Source: Adiantum capillus-veneris
Lineage: Eukaryota; Streptophyta; Polypodiopsida; Polypodiales; Pteridaceae
Length of the DNA: 64,000 bases
NCBI GenBank assembly: GCA_014529385.2
Contig: CM043967.1
Location: forward strand, 10,804,001-10,868,000
Reading direction: 5' to 3'
This document shows, in pieces, positions 22,468 to 34,051 of this stretch. Position 1 is the first letter of the stretch. Each line of letters opens with the position of its first letter. Below the pieces are notes generated by a model. The model ran no database searches. It had not been told where the DNA came from and saw only the letters and a program-made list of their open reading frames with translations. A program made the position numbers and the translations under genes.

Positions 22468-25400
22468 ATGCATCTGCCGTCGACAATGTTCAGCATTACC
22501 CCCCTTTCACTCGATCTGCACACAGAACACCCCTTCCTGCGGAGGGAGGCGAATACGGAGCACCCAGGCCCGCTGTCAAATGGACTGCATGTACACGAGA
22601 ATGGCCACGCAGAGGATAGTAGGTTGTCTGCATTCGAATTTGAGGTGGTAAGGCCGCCCAGATCGTATGCAGGGAATGACTCGGATGAGCACGAGACGAG
22701 GTCGAGCTTTTCAATGGCATCCCCACGTGTGTGTAGAGTGCTGGAGACAGTTCGGAGCTCTGACTGTCTGGAAGGCATGCTTCTCACAATATCACCAAGC
22801 TTCAGATCTGGGGCTGAGTCACCGAGATCTGAAGTCTCTTGCTATGAGCCGCATCCCATGTTTGCTGAAGCCTGGGATTGCCTCCGCAAATCAATCGTCA
22901 AATTTCAGGACAAGCCTGTCGGAACAATTGCGGCAAGCGACCACTCCGAGGAAGCTCTCAACTATGACCAGGTAGGTATTTCTAGTTTAGCTTGATGTTT
23001 AGAGATGATGGGTTCCCAAGCTAGGTCTGGTTCATAGGAAAATCTTAGCGGCTGTTTTTGCTGTTGCTAAGGCGCGCAATTTGGGGTTCCTGGCTTTTAG
23101 AAAAAAACATAACCTCAGCAGTACCTTAGTAGGTGCTTGCATAGATTTATCTGGAACATAAAATTTCAATTTGCAGTTTGGGACAAGTCTATTCTTAGGA
23201 ATTTTATTGTTGTCAAATGAATGACAAGGAGATGAAATTGGCAATGTTACCTGGTATGGCATGAGTCGGTATTTAATACATTAGAAGATGCCTACGCGTT
23301 CTCTCCGATTTCTCTCCGTGGCCATGGTGATGCCTACGTGTGGCTCTTGCCCGATGGTACGCGGCCCTTGCCCGACCATTTTAATTTTTCATGGCTAATA
23401 TTTGGAAGGGATAAGCACCTCCCCCTGTGGGCTCTCTGGTGCGTCAAAAAAAGAAAAATACGTTAGAAGATGCAACACAATTAAATAACCGTCATGACCT
23501 TCAGCACCAATGGGAAGCCAGCACACTCAATGCCTGCTACTGTGTCCTAGCTTTTATTCAATTGCTTGAGCATTTTGCAACCTTTCCTAGCACTTTAGTG
23601 GTTAATGGGAGGAGTTCTTACAATAAGCAAGAATTATTTGAGCTTCCAAGGATTGCTATGTAGTCTATTCATGAAAGAAACAAAGGATTTGGCATTTCAT
23701 AATCCTGGTGGATGTAGGTCAAGACATCATCCTAAAATGTCAGGTCACAAATGAATTATTTATAGGGCTTTTTGTTGTTGCAGATCCGGATTATTAAAAT
23801 TTTTTTCGGTGGCTTAGGCCGAACAGTGTCGGATGCACCCCAGATAGGTGGCTCTTGTGGGGTTTGACCAAAGCATTTTTACCCTCGTGGGGGTATGGTT
23901 ACTTAGGGCATAGTATAGCCAATCCTTTCCAAGTATTATTGTACTGGTTGAAATTTGTAATAGGCATGCCTCCTCTGAGTAACATGAAGGACTGAATTTT
24001 TCAAATCTGGTAGAAGTTGCAAGAGCCAAAATTATGAACATCTATAGGAGAAGAGCGTGCCATTCTCAATTCCACACGATGTTATTTAGGTTTCGGGATC
24101 ATTTTGCACCATGGTTGTCACCAATTGTTCTGCAAAACTCGGGTCATATTGAGTTGAATTTACCAATAGTATAGCTGAAGGGTATCCATTTTAAGGAGAT
24201 ACGAGGCTCTCCATGCAAATAGTTTTTGTTGGAATTGAAAGGAGAGTGCATGTTGAGTGTCCTTGGACAAAATAGAATGTGGGTTAGATGGAAAACAACT
24301 CTGCAAAAGCAGATGGAGGCGTGTTTTCTTCCTCTTTGGGTCATATCATGAACCTTGATTAATTTCAGTTACCTATATACTAGAGCCTTTGTAAGAGAGT
24401 GAGGCTAGAGCCTTATTTTGAAAACGCTAGAGGATAAAAGAGGGGGGCTTAACCCTAAGATGGTGTACCTTTTTGAAAAGTATGGTTGAGAACCTGATCA
24501 GTCACTGAAACTCCACAACAATACTCTGGTTATGTTCAAACTTTTGATGAATGCTAAAGATTTTTCTACTGGATAAGGTTCTCTTTTCCATGGAATCTAT
24601 GAGCACATTGATTTTCCACTCTAGAAATGGGGCACTCATTATAACTAGATTTTGTTTTTCTTACAAGCGGGTAAAGTGTTGGTAGATTGCACCCTAGATT
24701 CTATGTTAAAGTAGATGAATGCTAAAGATTTTTCTACTGGATAAGGTTCTCTTTTCCATGGAATCTATGAGCACATTGTTTCCACTCTAGAAATGGGGCA
24801 CTCATTATAACTAGATTTTGTTTTTCTTACAAGCGTGTAAAGTGTTGGTAGGTTGCACCCTAGATTCTATGTTAAAGTTTCAAATGTATGGCATGCACGA
24901 TAAATTAAGAACCTGCTAATTCATGGATGCTTCTCGTTTGATATAATGACATGTGATTGTCTCGCGGCTTTGTTCTTTTCTGATCAGGATGATAACAGAG
25001 GATTAATGATTTTTGCTAGTATGGCTGAGAATTTGGTGAAGCAGTCTTTTGCTTGTTAGAGAAATCAGAAGGATGTCCTGCATTTTTTCAATTGCATAGG
25101 GTCTGTGCCTGTGCGTTGATCTGCTTCAGGGATGAAATTTGGATCTTTACACACCTAACATATTCACATCAACTTGTATTATATCATTTATGGTTATGCA
25201 CAGAATGTGCATGAAAATGAGTAATTTTCATGGACAGCTTAGTAACCATTTAAGGTTTTTTTATTTCTAGATATTGTAGGCATCTGACAAAAATCTGATC
25301 ACTCGCCTCACATGATACCTGCTTGAAACTGGGCATTCGCTGCTGTTCAATTTTGAACTACGTTCTTTATGAACTTGCTGTGCTTGTGTAGGTTTTTGTG

Positions 25401-26908
25401 CGGGACTTTGTGCCAAGTGCATTGGCCTTCTTAATGAACAATGAGCCTGAGATTGTAAAGAATTTCTTGTGCAAGGCTCTAAGATTGCAATCAAACTGGG
25501 AAAAGAGGATTGACAACTTTACCCTAGGGAAGGGGGCCATGCCTGCCAGCTTTAAGGTCATTCATGATTCGGTTAAGAAGCAAGACCGCCTGATGGCTGA
25601 CTTTGGTGAAAGTGCCATTGGGCGGGTGGCACCAGTGGACTCCGGCTTCTGGTGGATCATCCTCCTCCGCGCATACACCAAATCTACAGGGGATCTCTCC
25701 CTTGCAGACTCTCCTGAGTGCCAACGAGGCATCCGTCTTGTTCTTAATCTCTGTCTTTCTGAGGGCTTTGACACCTTTCCCACCCTGCTTTGTGCTGATG
25801 GTTGCAGCATGGTTGATCGCAGAATGGTACACATTCAATCTTCAAGCTTGTCTTTTGTCTCTCTGCCAAACTCTCGAAGTTATGGGTACATTTTCAGCTG
25901 GTGGTTTTGTTTCTCTGTCATGTCTACAGGGTATCTATGGCTACCCCATAGAAATCCAGGCTCTTTTTCACATGGCCCTGCGTTGTGCGAAATTGATGCT
26001 CAAGCCTCAAGGTGACTCCAAGGAGCTGCGGGAAAGGATTGACAAAAGGCTGCAAGCTCTGAACTTCCACATCAGATCTTACTTTTGGCTAGACTTCCAG
26101 CAACTGAATGATGTATATAGATACAAGACAGAAGAGTACTCACACACTGCTGTCAATAAGTTTAACGTTATACCTGATTCTATTCCAGATTGGGTTTTTG
26201 AATTTATGCCCATGAAGGGTGGTTATTTCATAGGTAACGTGAGCCCAGCTCGCATGGATTTTCGATGGTTTTGCTTGGGCAATTGTGTTGCAATTTTGTC
26301 TTCTCTTGCAACACCGGAGCAGGAGGAGGGTATTATGGACCTGCTGGAAGAGAGGTGGTCAGATTTGATAGGAGAGATGCCTCTCAAGATTGCTTACCCT
26401 GCACTAGAAGGACATGAATGGAAAATCGTAACAGGATGTGATCCTAAGAACAGAAGGTGGAGCTACCATAATGGAGGGTCCTGGCCTGGTATAATGAATG
26501 CTTCTGTATTTTTCACACATGTGTATCTACATTGAGTACGTCTGATGAATTGCCTAGCTTTGAGATGTATATATAGGGGTTAATTACAAACTTTTGTTTA
26601 TGCGTGCAGTCCTCATTTGGCTCCTCACAGCAGCCTGCATCAAGACAGGAAGACCACAGATAGCCCGGAAGGCGATTGAGCTTTTAGAGAGCAGGCTCTC
26701 CAAAGACCACTGGCCAGAGTACTACGATGGGAAGCTGGGCAGATTTATAGGAAAGCAGGCTCGAAAGTTTCAAACCTGGTCAGTAGCTGGCTACCTTGTT
26801 GCAAAGATGATGCTGGAGGACCCTTCTCATCTAGGTATGATTGCGCTCGAGGATGAGAAGAAAACCAAATCTTCGTGCATGCCTAGATCACAGTCATGGA
26901 CAGTTTAG
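22468..26908 (+). CDS. alkaline/neutral invertase (GH100), cytosolic type, four exons
   Basis: It hydrolyses sucrose to glucose and fructose at neutral to alkaline pH, in the cytosol for this clade. Exons by GT/AG borders and family alignment: 22468-22971, 25392-25826, 25930-26488 and 26610-26908, giving 598 residues without a frame break. Conserved blocks read [53 protein letters not shown] (candidate catalytic Asp251), [50 protein letters not shown] (candidate catalytic Glu473) and [21 protein letters not shown]. The first about 130 residues are poorly conserved, as usual, with no clear transit peptide. The end RSQSWTV matches the C-terminal 14-3-3/phospho-serine motif known from Arabidopsis CINV1; Ser595 would be the target. 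An alternative start is Met at 22486. Confidence 0.95.
22972..25391 (+). other. invertase intron 1 (2420 bp)
   Basis: Starts GTAGGT after GACCAG and ends TGTGTAG before GTTTTTGTG, phase 0 within the motif DQ|VFVRD. It holds no recognised gene and contains a direct duplication at 24546-24878. Introns 2 (25827-25929, 103 bp) and 3 (26489-26609, 121 bp, phase 1) are short. Confidence 0.9.
24546..24878 (+). repeat. tandem duplication in invertase intron 1, unit 168 bp
   Basis: Two adjacent copies start GATGAATGCTAAAGATTTTT at 24546 and 24714. They are almost identical; the second lacks 4 bp (GATTTTCC versus GTTTCC) and has two or three substitutions. Confidence 0.95.
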
Positions 26909-28203
26909 TGGACTATTCCCATAAATTCTCCTGAGCTGGTTCTACCAATTGTGTGGTCCGGCATCATTGCCATTTACTAAGTATACATAGCTTCCTGGGC
27001 GTGGTTTTTTGGGTCCTTGGTTGTTCGCCCCTCTTCCATGTACCATACTGGACGATGCAGAGCTGAATTGTCCGTATTTAGGGACAGCAGAGTAGGGCAG
27101 GGGATGTGTTTCAACCTTCCTAGTCCGCACCTATAAACTAGAAGAGAGAAGGACGAGGTCGAGAATCCTCTGCATTGTTTCCCTTCACATCTGAAAATGC
27201 TTTTGTAAGTTGCTAATTGTTTTCAACAAAATACTTTTCACCCTCAAATCTTGTTTGACCACAAGTTGTGACATTGTTTATTGCCCAGAAATGCAAATAT
27301 TATGAGAAAGCTTTTGATGCACGAAAACAAATGGCTTATTGGCCTTACCTGCAGATGTATAGAAACCATGGATGTTTTTCTGGTACTAAAACTGAGGTAA
27401 TCTCGTGTGAAATCTAGGCAATCTGCAAAAGAGGGTGACAAAATTTGAAGTAGAATGTGGAAACATTTGGTGTTAATTTGCCACAAGTCTTAACACTTGA
27501 AGTGAAGACTAAAAGAAAACAAAGAAAAAGTGTGCTCAGCAGTTCTTGCGATTCTCTCCCATCCGTCCCTCTATGCCCTCTGTTTGTCAAACATGCCTAG
27601 CGTATCGATGCATTTATTGGGAGATGAATGCATGAATCTGTTGAAAGGTTTCTTGGAAGTTGTTTATCCAAGGAGTGCATGAATCTGTCGAAAGTCTTTA
27701 CCGAAGCGAAGTCCTATCTGTTGAGTATGCTTTAAGTATTTGAAGCACTCACTCTGCTTGAAGCATACTTCGGAAGCTCCAAGGCTTCTGAAAAATACAT
27801 CCACCAAGGAATATTGGACCTACCCAAGTTCCCTCAATAACAAAATGATGCATGTAGGTATGAGTACTGGGATTGTAATTTCCAACCTCAAAGCTACTGA
27901 AGAGGTTCTCTTATCTGGAGTGTGAGAGAGAGGCTGAACTTCATGTTGGCACTAGAACTATGCACTCCATCAATGAGAGCCTTACCAACACGCAGGAGGC
28001 TCCAATCATCACCGCTCTGTGCTTGAAGCATGTAAGCTACTTTGCTAGACACCCAAATCATTATGATTGCCACACCTAGTTGCGTGAGACAGAGCCTGCC
28101 TTGTCAAAATTGCTGATGCCAACAACATGCTAATGCTGGCAGTGACATGCTCTAGTTTTATTCAGTGGTTCACTAGCGAAGAGGCTGGATTACGAGTCTG
28201 CTG
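26909..28203. other. invertase 3' flank; no further gene
   Basis: The first few hundred bases should hold the 3' UTR, but no clear AATAAA signal is seen. From about 27600 there are short direct repeats of GCATGAATCTGT-GAAAG (27630 and 27676) and related GAAGCA words. No coding motif. Confidence 0.5.
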
Positions 28204-28332
28204 TTATGAAGGGGTAGGGAATGGTCGCTTAATGACCATTCTAAGCGACCATTCCCCGTAATCAGGGCGATTGGTGGAGGCTGGAGTATTGACTACGGGA
28301 ATGGCCACTAAGCAAACATTCCCGGCCATCAA
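28204..28332. mobile_element. foldback/MITE-like element, copy A
   Basis: Contains GGGAATGGTCGCTTAATGACC and, at its other end, an inverted GAATGGCC...CATTCCCGGCC. The small hairpin GAATGGTC...GACCATTC is shared with copies at 29661, 30072 and 37847. Confidence 0.65.
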
Positions 28333-28568
28333 AGGTACAGGGGAGTCCCCTGGCCTTCCGTATGCTGAGATGGCCTGAATCTACTCGACAACAACTGAAT
28401 GCTGGATGCGTACATGCTAAGTCGTGATGGGTTCAAACTTCAGACGAGGAGGAGGCGGAGGCAGAGAAAGCTGCAAGGGTGTGCATCCTCCGTGGGCCGC
28501 AGCCATTGGGTGAAGGAAACTCTGTGGTCTTCCGGACCCATCATGAGTTGGGCGAGGCCCCCCCCTCC

Positions 28569-28999
28569 CCTTTAAGTGCCACGGGGTCCCAAAGCATGGG
28601 ATCAATGGTCCCAATTGAAAGGCGGGATGGCGATCGATCTGGATCGTTGATCGATTAAAATTTAAACTCGGGATCGCGAGTTTAGATTTCAAAAAACTAA
28701 TTTCGGGAAGTCAGCCTAATCTCGGGATGCCTCACTTTCCCAGCTAGGTTTTGAACCCTCGTCATCAGCTTGGGGGCACACGCCTTGACCAACATGCCCG
28801 CGTGCGCCCGCGTGCGCCTCGTTGAAATAGATGTGATTTCACATCTATTTGAAGGTAAACTCGGGATCTCCACGTAAAAACTAAACTCGAGATCCCGAGT
28901 TTAGTTTTTATTCGTCGCGACGATCGAGATTTGCGCGCGCCTTTGATTTTGCACAAGAGCCATTGATCCCATGCTTTGGGACCCCGTGGCACTTAAAGG
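28569..28999. mobile_element. inverted-repeat element with 40-bp perfect terminal repeats
   Basis: 28569-28608 (CCTTTAAGTGCCACGGGGTC... to ATCAATGG) is the exact reverse complement of 28960-28999. The 350-bp interior is AT/GC mixed, holds a smaller inverted repeat (ACTCGGGATC/GATCCCGAGT) and a tRNA-like B box on the minus strand (GGTTCAAAACC, about 28750). No transposase is encoded, so it is a MITE- or foldback-type element. Confidence 0.85.
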
Positions 29000-29002
29000 T
29001 GC

Positions 29003-29345
29003 CCCCCCCCCCCCCCCCTCTTCGTCCATAAAGGACACGGGGTCAAGTCGAGGGATCGACGGCTCAGTAATGATCCACCGTTGATTAAAGATGGACGAGC
29101 ATAAAATTTTAGGTTTCTTGCCGTGCTCCGGGCCTTGAACCCCTGACCTCCCCCGTTACACTCCTAAGCTCCATCCAACCCGCCTATCGCGCGCCACTAC
29201 AAGTAAAGCGACTCCTGCAGTACATAAAGCCTGCCCCCCCTTGCTGCGGATATCCGACGGTCTAAAATCCATGGGATGCCGATCGCGCACCCCTGCCGTA
29301 GATCCCATGAGCGTGACCCCGTGTCACTTATAAACGAGCCCCCCC
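29003..29345. mobile_element. second, related inverted-repeat element
   Basis: It sits directly beside the previous one. The left end (TCCATAAAGGACACGGGGTCAAG, split words) and the right end (GTGACCCCGTGTCACTTATAAACG) are diverged inverted repeats of the same ACACGGGGTC family. C-runs flank both ends. A B-box-like word GGTTCAAGGCC lies on the minus strand near 29130. Confidence 0.55.
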
Positions 29346-29660
29346 CCTCCCCCCCCCTCGAAATTGCAAGCTTCCGCTACCTTTTCAGCGATAATTGCAG
29401 TCTGTGCAAGAAGAGAGAGCGCCAGTTCTTTTCATTCGCTACGTGCATAGTCTTCAACCTCTTCAGCCATTACCAATGGCGCTCTTGTGAACTGGGGAGG
29501 CGGAAGCAGAAAGGGAAGATTGCCTTTGCCGCCGTCTTCGTCTGAACCTAGCCTATGTCGTGATTGGTTGCCGACTGATTCGTTCTCCAATGGTTGCAGC
29601 TATACATTCCAAGATTTAATGGCATGCAGATGGACGCGTTGCCCCGCAACCTTGGACTTT
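29346..29660. other. no gene recognised
   Basis: Short sequence between inverted-repeat elements; ORFs here carry no known motif. Confidence 0.5.
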
Positions 29661-29799
29661 GACCGTGTAGGGGATGGCCCTGCAACGGCCTTTCCCTGAA
29701 ATAATGGGCGACCGCATGGTAATCGACGGAGGCCGGGAGCCATGGTGGGAGCTCATTATTTCAGGGAATGGCCATTGCAGGGCCATTCCCAGCCGTCAC
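29661..29799. mobile_element. foldback/MITE-like element, copy B
   Basis: The left arm starts with GGGATGGCCCTGCAACGGCC and continues CTTTCCCTGAAATAATG; the right arm is its near reverse complement (CATTATTTCAGGG ... GGCCATTCCC). Each arm also contains a GAATGGCC/GGCCATTC mini-hairpin. The interior reads GACGGAGGCCGGGAGCCATGG. Confidence 0.75.
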
Positions 29800-30071
29800 A
29801 GTCCAGGGCGAGGGAGGCCAGATTCGGCAAAAATTGACGTTCTGTGTGCTGACTTGTCAAGCAATCCATGATTTGCCAAAAGCCTCTTAATTACGAGTGC
29901 TGATGTGTTGTCATCAGAGCGATAGGGGGGTTCTATCTACTGATGTGTCAGCAGGAGGACCAACTGCACGCTTGCACTATAGTACAGTGCGTTAGTGCAG
30001 TGTAGGTTGACAATCCGCAGCAGCATATTCTAGGTTTTAACCGCCAGTAGATGTAACGGTCTAGATGTGCA

Positions 30072-30248
30072 ACCCCCCTCCCCTGGATTATGACGGGGTA
30101 GGGAATGGTCACCAAGTGACTATTCCTTATAATGCAAGTGACTGCATGGTGACCGACGGAGGGCGGGAGCCGTGCGGGAACTTGCATTGCAGGGGAATGG
30201 TCACCAAGTGACCATTCTCGACCGTCAAGGGTCGGGGGGAAGGGGGCC
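30072..30248. mobile_element. foldback/MITE-like element, copy C
   Basis: Arms TGACGGGGTAGGGAATGGTC and the reverse complement GACCATTCTCGACCGTCA, extended outward by CCCCCCTCCCC and GGGGGGAAGGGGG. The interior shares GACCGACGGAGG-CGGGAGCC with copies B and D. Confidence 0.75.
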
Positions 30249-31139
30249 AACATTACCAACAACTGCCGGTGAAGGACATGAGCTGCAATGCGCAGGAGCA
30301 GACCAGCTGCCAGTGAAGATTAACGCAATCAGAGAAAGCGCGCAGTGAAGAAAACGATCAGAGATAAGTGACCAAAGTGTGCAGGGGAAACATATTCCGC
30401 CTGCTGACTTGGAGCCATGCCATTGGAAGAGAGGAACGCAGCAAGCATAGCAATATCCATTTATTTCGGTTGCTGAGTTGTCAACAGCTCAGAGAGTTCC
30501 CAACGCTGGCCTGCCAATGTTTGATTGGACGCTCACGCTTTGGATTCCAAATGCTGACTTGTCTTGGATCTAACGGCTACAACTCTGAATTCCGACGTAC
30601 GGCTGCAGTTTGCAGTCCCCCACCTTGACGGTCAATCTATGCTGGTGTTTTCTGAGAGAATGTTGATTATTTCTCAAGGTAATGGTTATGATGTTTGAAG
30701 CTGATTGCAATTTTTATATTTGTCAAAGTTCAGGGTCGGAGGGCAGCAACCTACAGCCGTACATCTACTGTCGATTAAAAGGCGTAATTTCACGTTACAT
30801 GCTGCGAATGCTTGCCAGCTCAACAGCCGTAACACTTAGAAGCCAATATAGTCTGCAACCTCTATCTTGCGAATACATCAGCCCATGGAATGTTCTGTGG
30901 TGCGGATGCATCAGCGGGCGGAATGTTGAAAGTGACATGCCATAGTTTTTTTGCAAATGAAGCAATCGTTGCATGCCATTTCTGCAGCCAGAATTGTGTC
31001 CAAGATGGGGCAATCATTGCATGCCAAGTCAGTTGCTGGTTTGTTAACGGCACTGTCACCTGCATTGTTAACGGCCTACATTATTGATCGTCAGGGTGCA
31101 CATGCAATGATATGGCGTGTCCACTGGCAGTGATAGGAT
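30249..31139. other. no gene recognised
   Basis: No coding motif. Bases 31050-31090 (CACCTGCATTGTTAACGGCC) resemble 37800-37820 (AACCTGCATTGTTGATGGCC) on the far side of the kinase/hAT block. Confidence 0.5.
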
Positions 31140-31644
31140 TTGAAGGGCTACCCCGAATGTTTAATGACAGGCATGTGCAGCTTATGCCCTTCTACAATGA
31201 AGGGCAAATTTTACAATTGCCCTTCTAATGAACAAAAGGAAAATTTTGCACCCTTCTTCATAAAAATTCCAAGAAAACTAATATTTCACTTATTGTATAC
31301 TCCCATACATTAATATTTCACTTATCTACACTCTTCCATGCATTTTAACCATCCTTTTAGTATAACTTTGACAAAGTTCATTATTTAAACAACGTATCCT
31401 CAAACCACAGTCCACGGACCACAACTTGGTAAATTTTTGAAATTACATAGAAATAGAGCAAATGAAACCAATGACATAATGAATATGAATTCATTTTTAT
31501 CATTAAAGTACAAAATTGGAGAATAAAAACTGCCTTGAAATAAAATTAAAAGTCCTTCGATACCAATACAATGCAAAAGAGCCCTCGATACAAAATCATA
31601 TCGCTTGGCTGAATATCTAAGCAAAAAAAATTCCATAGTAACAA

Positions 31645-33851
31645 TCAATTTGTTTCCAAGCTTGCTATCCTTTGCTTCCTCATAGATTTCCACATATCAA
31701 AGCATTCTTCCCACAATACATCTTGAGGACATGAAGCCTTCGGAGTATTGAGTCCAACAAACATTGCTAAGCCCAATGATGCAAGAGACAATCTATTACG
31801 AGACTTGTTTTTTATCTTATTCATTTTTGAGAAGCCTCTTTCACAGGCAACTGATGAAAGTGGAAGTAAAAGCAGAGCTCTCCATAATTTCATGGTCCAT
31901 GGAAAAGAAACCTCCCATTCTTCATGGTTGCAACAATCTTGCCAAGCTGAATGCATACTCTTACCTTTGAAGTAGTTACGAATTCGTGTGATAAAAGATC
32001 TGCGTTCTCCTTTGCATTCTTCTTCATTAATGAAAGAGTTGGCTCCTTTTCCAAACTGTTTGCACAATACATCTAGCCATCTTATCGTAAAGAAATCTAG
32101 TTTTTGTAAGTCTTGATCATAATCCTTCGGGCTAAAGTACTTTGCCGCTTCAAAGAGATCAAAATCAACCTTAAAACGATTTGACAATGAATCCACCAGA
32201 CCTTTGATGTACATAATTGCCATGTAAGCCAGATTATTTACCACTCCGTGTAAAGTTTCATGTGGATCAAGAACATCCTCGTCACACATAGGACCAAGAT
32301 GTAGTTGATGAGAATGTGAATTCCTGAGGAATCAATGTAATCAATGATGCCGTGTTGATTTATCGCCTTTGTCAAAAAAAGTTGAGTGTACATGGCCTCA
32401 CACCCAAATACATTCCCTAGAAAAGCCATTTGCAAAGACTCTATAGAAGCCTTCAAATGGTTATCGATAGCAGAAATATCAATGTGATACTCTTGAAGTT
32501 TACAACTCAAGACATTGAGCTCTCCAAGGGCATCTGCAAAGAAGTGTAAAAGGAACTGTATTTTGTAGTTTGTGAGGTATGCATACAAGTGCGCTTCTTC
32601 TGCCTTCAAGACAGTCAATAAAGCTGGCATTAAGCGCACTACCCTTATCATAACTTGCCCTTTTGAGAGCCATCGAACATCATGCATTTGTAACAACTTC
32701 AGTTCTCCATTGCGACCAAGATTGAAGTCCTTTACAACTTCTGCCAATGATAGATGTCGCTTTGCGGATCTGGAAGCCCATTCATATAACTTTCTAGCCA
32801 CTTTGTCCACAAATTTGAATTCCTTGTATAGTTTGAATGCATCACCTGCAGCTAAAGACTCCCTATGTGCAACACAATGAAAACTCAAAAGATGCGGCAC
32901 AACCTTCTTCAATCTCGAAACCACACCATTATTAGCACCTATCATAACACTGGCACCATCAGTTGCAATGCCTATCATTTTATGCAATGGCAGCTTCATT
33001 TTGTCCAGAAATGCTATCAAGATAGAATACAAGTTTTCAGCTTCAGCATTTTTGACATGCAACAAATCCACAAATGACGCGCATATACAACCATTGCCAT
33101 TTTCCCGCATATAAGTAACATAAAGAATCATGTATTGTTGAGTGCTTACATCTGTACTCTCATCAATCTGCAAAGAATAAAAGGGACTAGCAACAATTTC
33201 CTCTTTTAATCTCTCCCAATAGACCTGTTTGATGGCATTTGCAAACTCTTTTCTTGCACTTGTGCTCGTATAAGCTGAATATTCACTTGCAATTGGCATA
33301 TTTGGTGTCCGCATGAAACGTTGGAAATTGCAAAGCTTTGAAAACTCATCAAAAGGCAAATTTCTACGAACCACAAACCACAAAGTTTGCATGACTGAGA
33401 TTCTTTCTCTCTCCTCATCTGTTAGCACTTCAATGTGTTTCTCTATGGGAATTGTGGTTTTTTTAGTGTGAGCATTCCATATTGCCTTCGCGTTTGAATG
33501 CGGACCTGACGTCGCATGCTCATATAATGCAGACCTTTGCAAGGTTGAAGATACTTCTCCACTAAATTGAGTCTTTTTATGTGCAAAGATGCACCACCTA
33601 CATTTGACTCTCTCTTTTCCATCATTATCAACTGTTGGAAAAGCCCAAGGATGAGGTATCCTCCAGCTTTCTATCCATCGTCGAGCATACTTCTTTTTGC
33701 TTGAGCTACCTTCAGCTTCAGTGTTACCTAAAGCTGTAGTAGCCGCCTCACCAGCCTCTTTGTCAAGAGAGAGTTTAGGATCATGCAAGCCAAGGACTTC
33801 TTGAATGGTCCTCTGCTTTTTATTTTTCTTAGGTCGTCCAAGAGGAGCCAT
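31645..33851 (-). pseudogene. hAT transposase (TTF-type zinc finger, C-terminal dimerisation domain), frameshifted
   Basis: hAT transposases cut and paste DNA in the nucleus. The first part (33851 to about 32285) starts at MAPLGRPKKNKKQ, a basic, NLS-like start. It has a zinc finger at residues C84/C87 (CRWC) to H112/H118, and RNase-H-fold blocks SLQIDESTDVSTQQY (catalytic Asp230) and IGIATDGASVMIG (Asp298). A single-base frameshift at about 32285 moves the frame to 32289-31645, which holds LLLPLSSVACERGFSKMNKIK, the hAT dimerisation region with the catalytic Glu, ending near 31645. Length and order fit ZNF862/ZMYM-like plant hAT proteins. Apart from the frameshift it is well preserved, so decay is recent or an intron border lies there. 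Confidence 0.9.
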
Positions 33852-34051
33852 CTACCAATAAATTTCAAAAACATCGCATAAACTATCTTTGCGACTACAA
33901 AAGATATATTTAAAATATACAAAATAAAAACACTTGAGATACATTGATTGAAAACAAAAGAAATACATCTTTGAGGGCCAACATTTGGTGTCCAAGAAAA
34001 AGTTACATCTTTGATAGCCAATATCCTATTACAAGAAAATTTCACTTTAAC

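Noticed and set aside
22037-22787. Minus-strand and alternative-frame ORFs around the invertase start
   Set aside because: They are antisense or shifted frames of the GC-rich leader and exon 1; only 22468-22971 continues into family-conserved exons.
25524-25838. Two minus-strand ORFs of 90-104 codons
   Set aside because: Antisense shadows of invertase exon 2.
30862-31133. Overlapping ORFs of 60-72 codons
   Set aside because: They occur in several frames on both strands and show no known motif.
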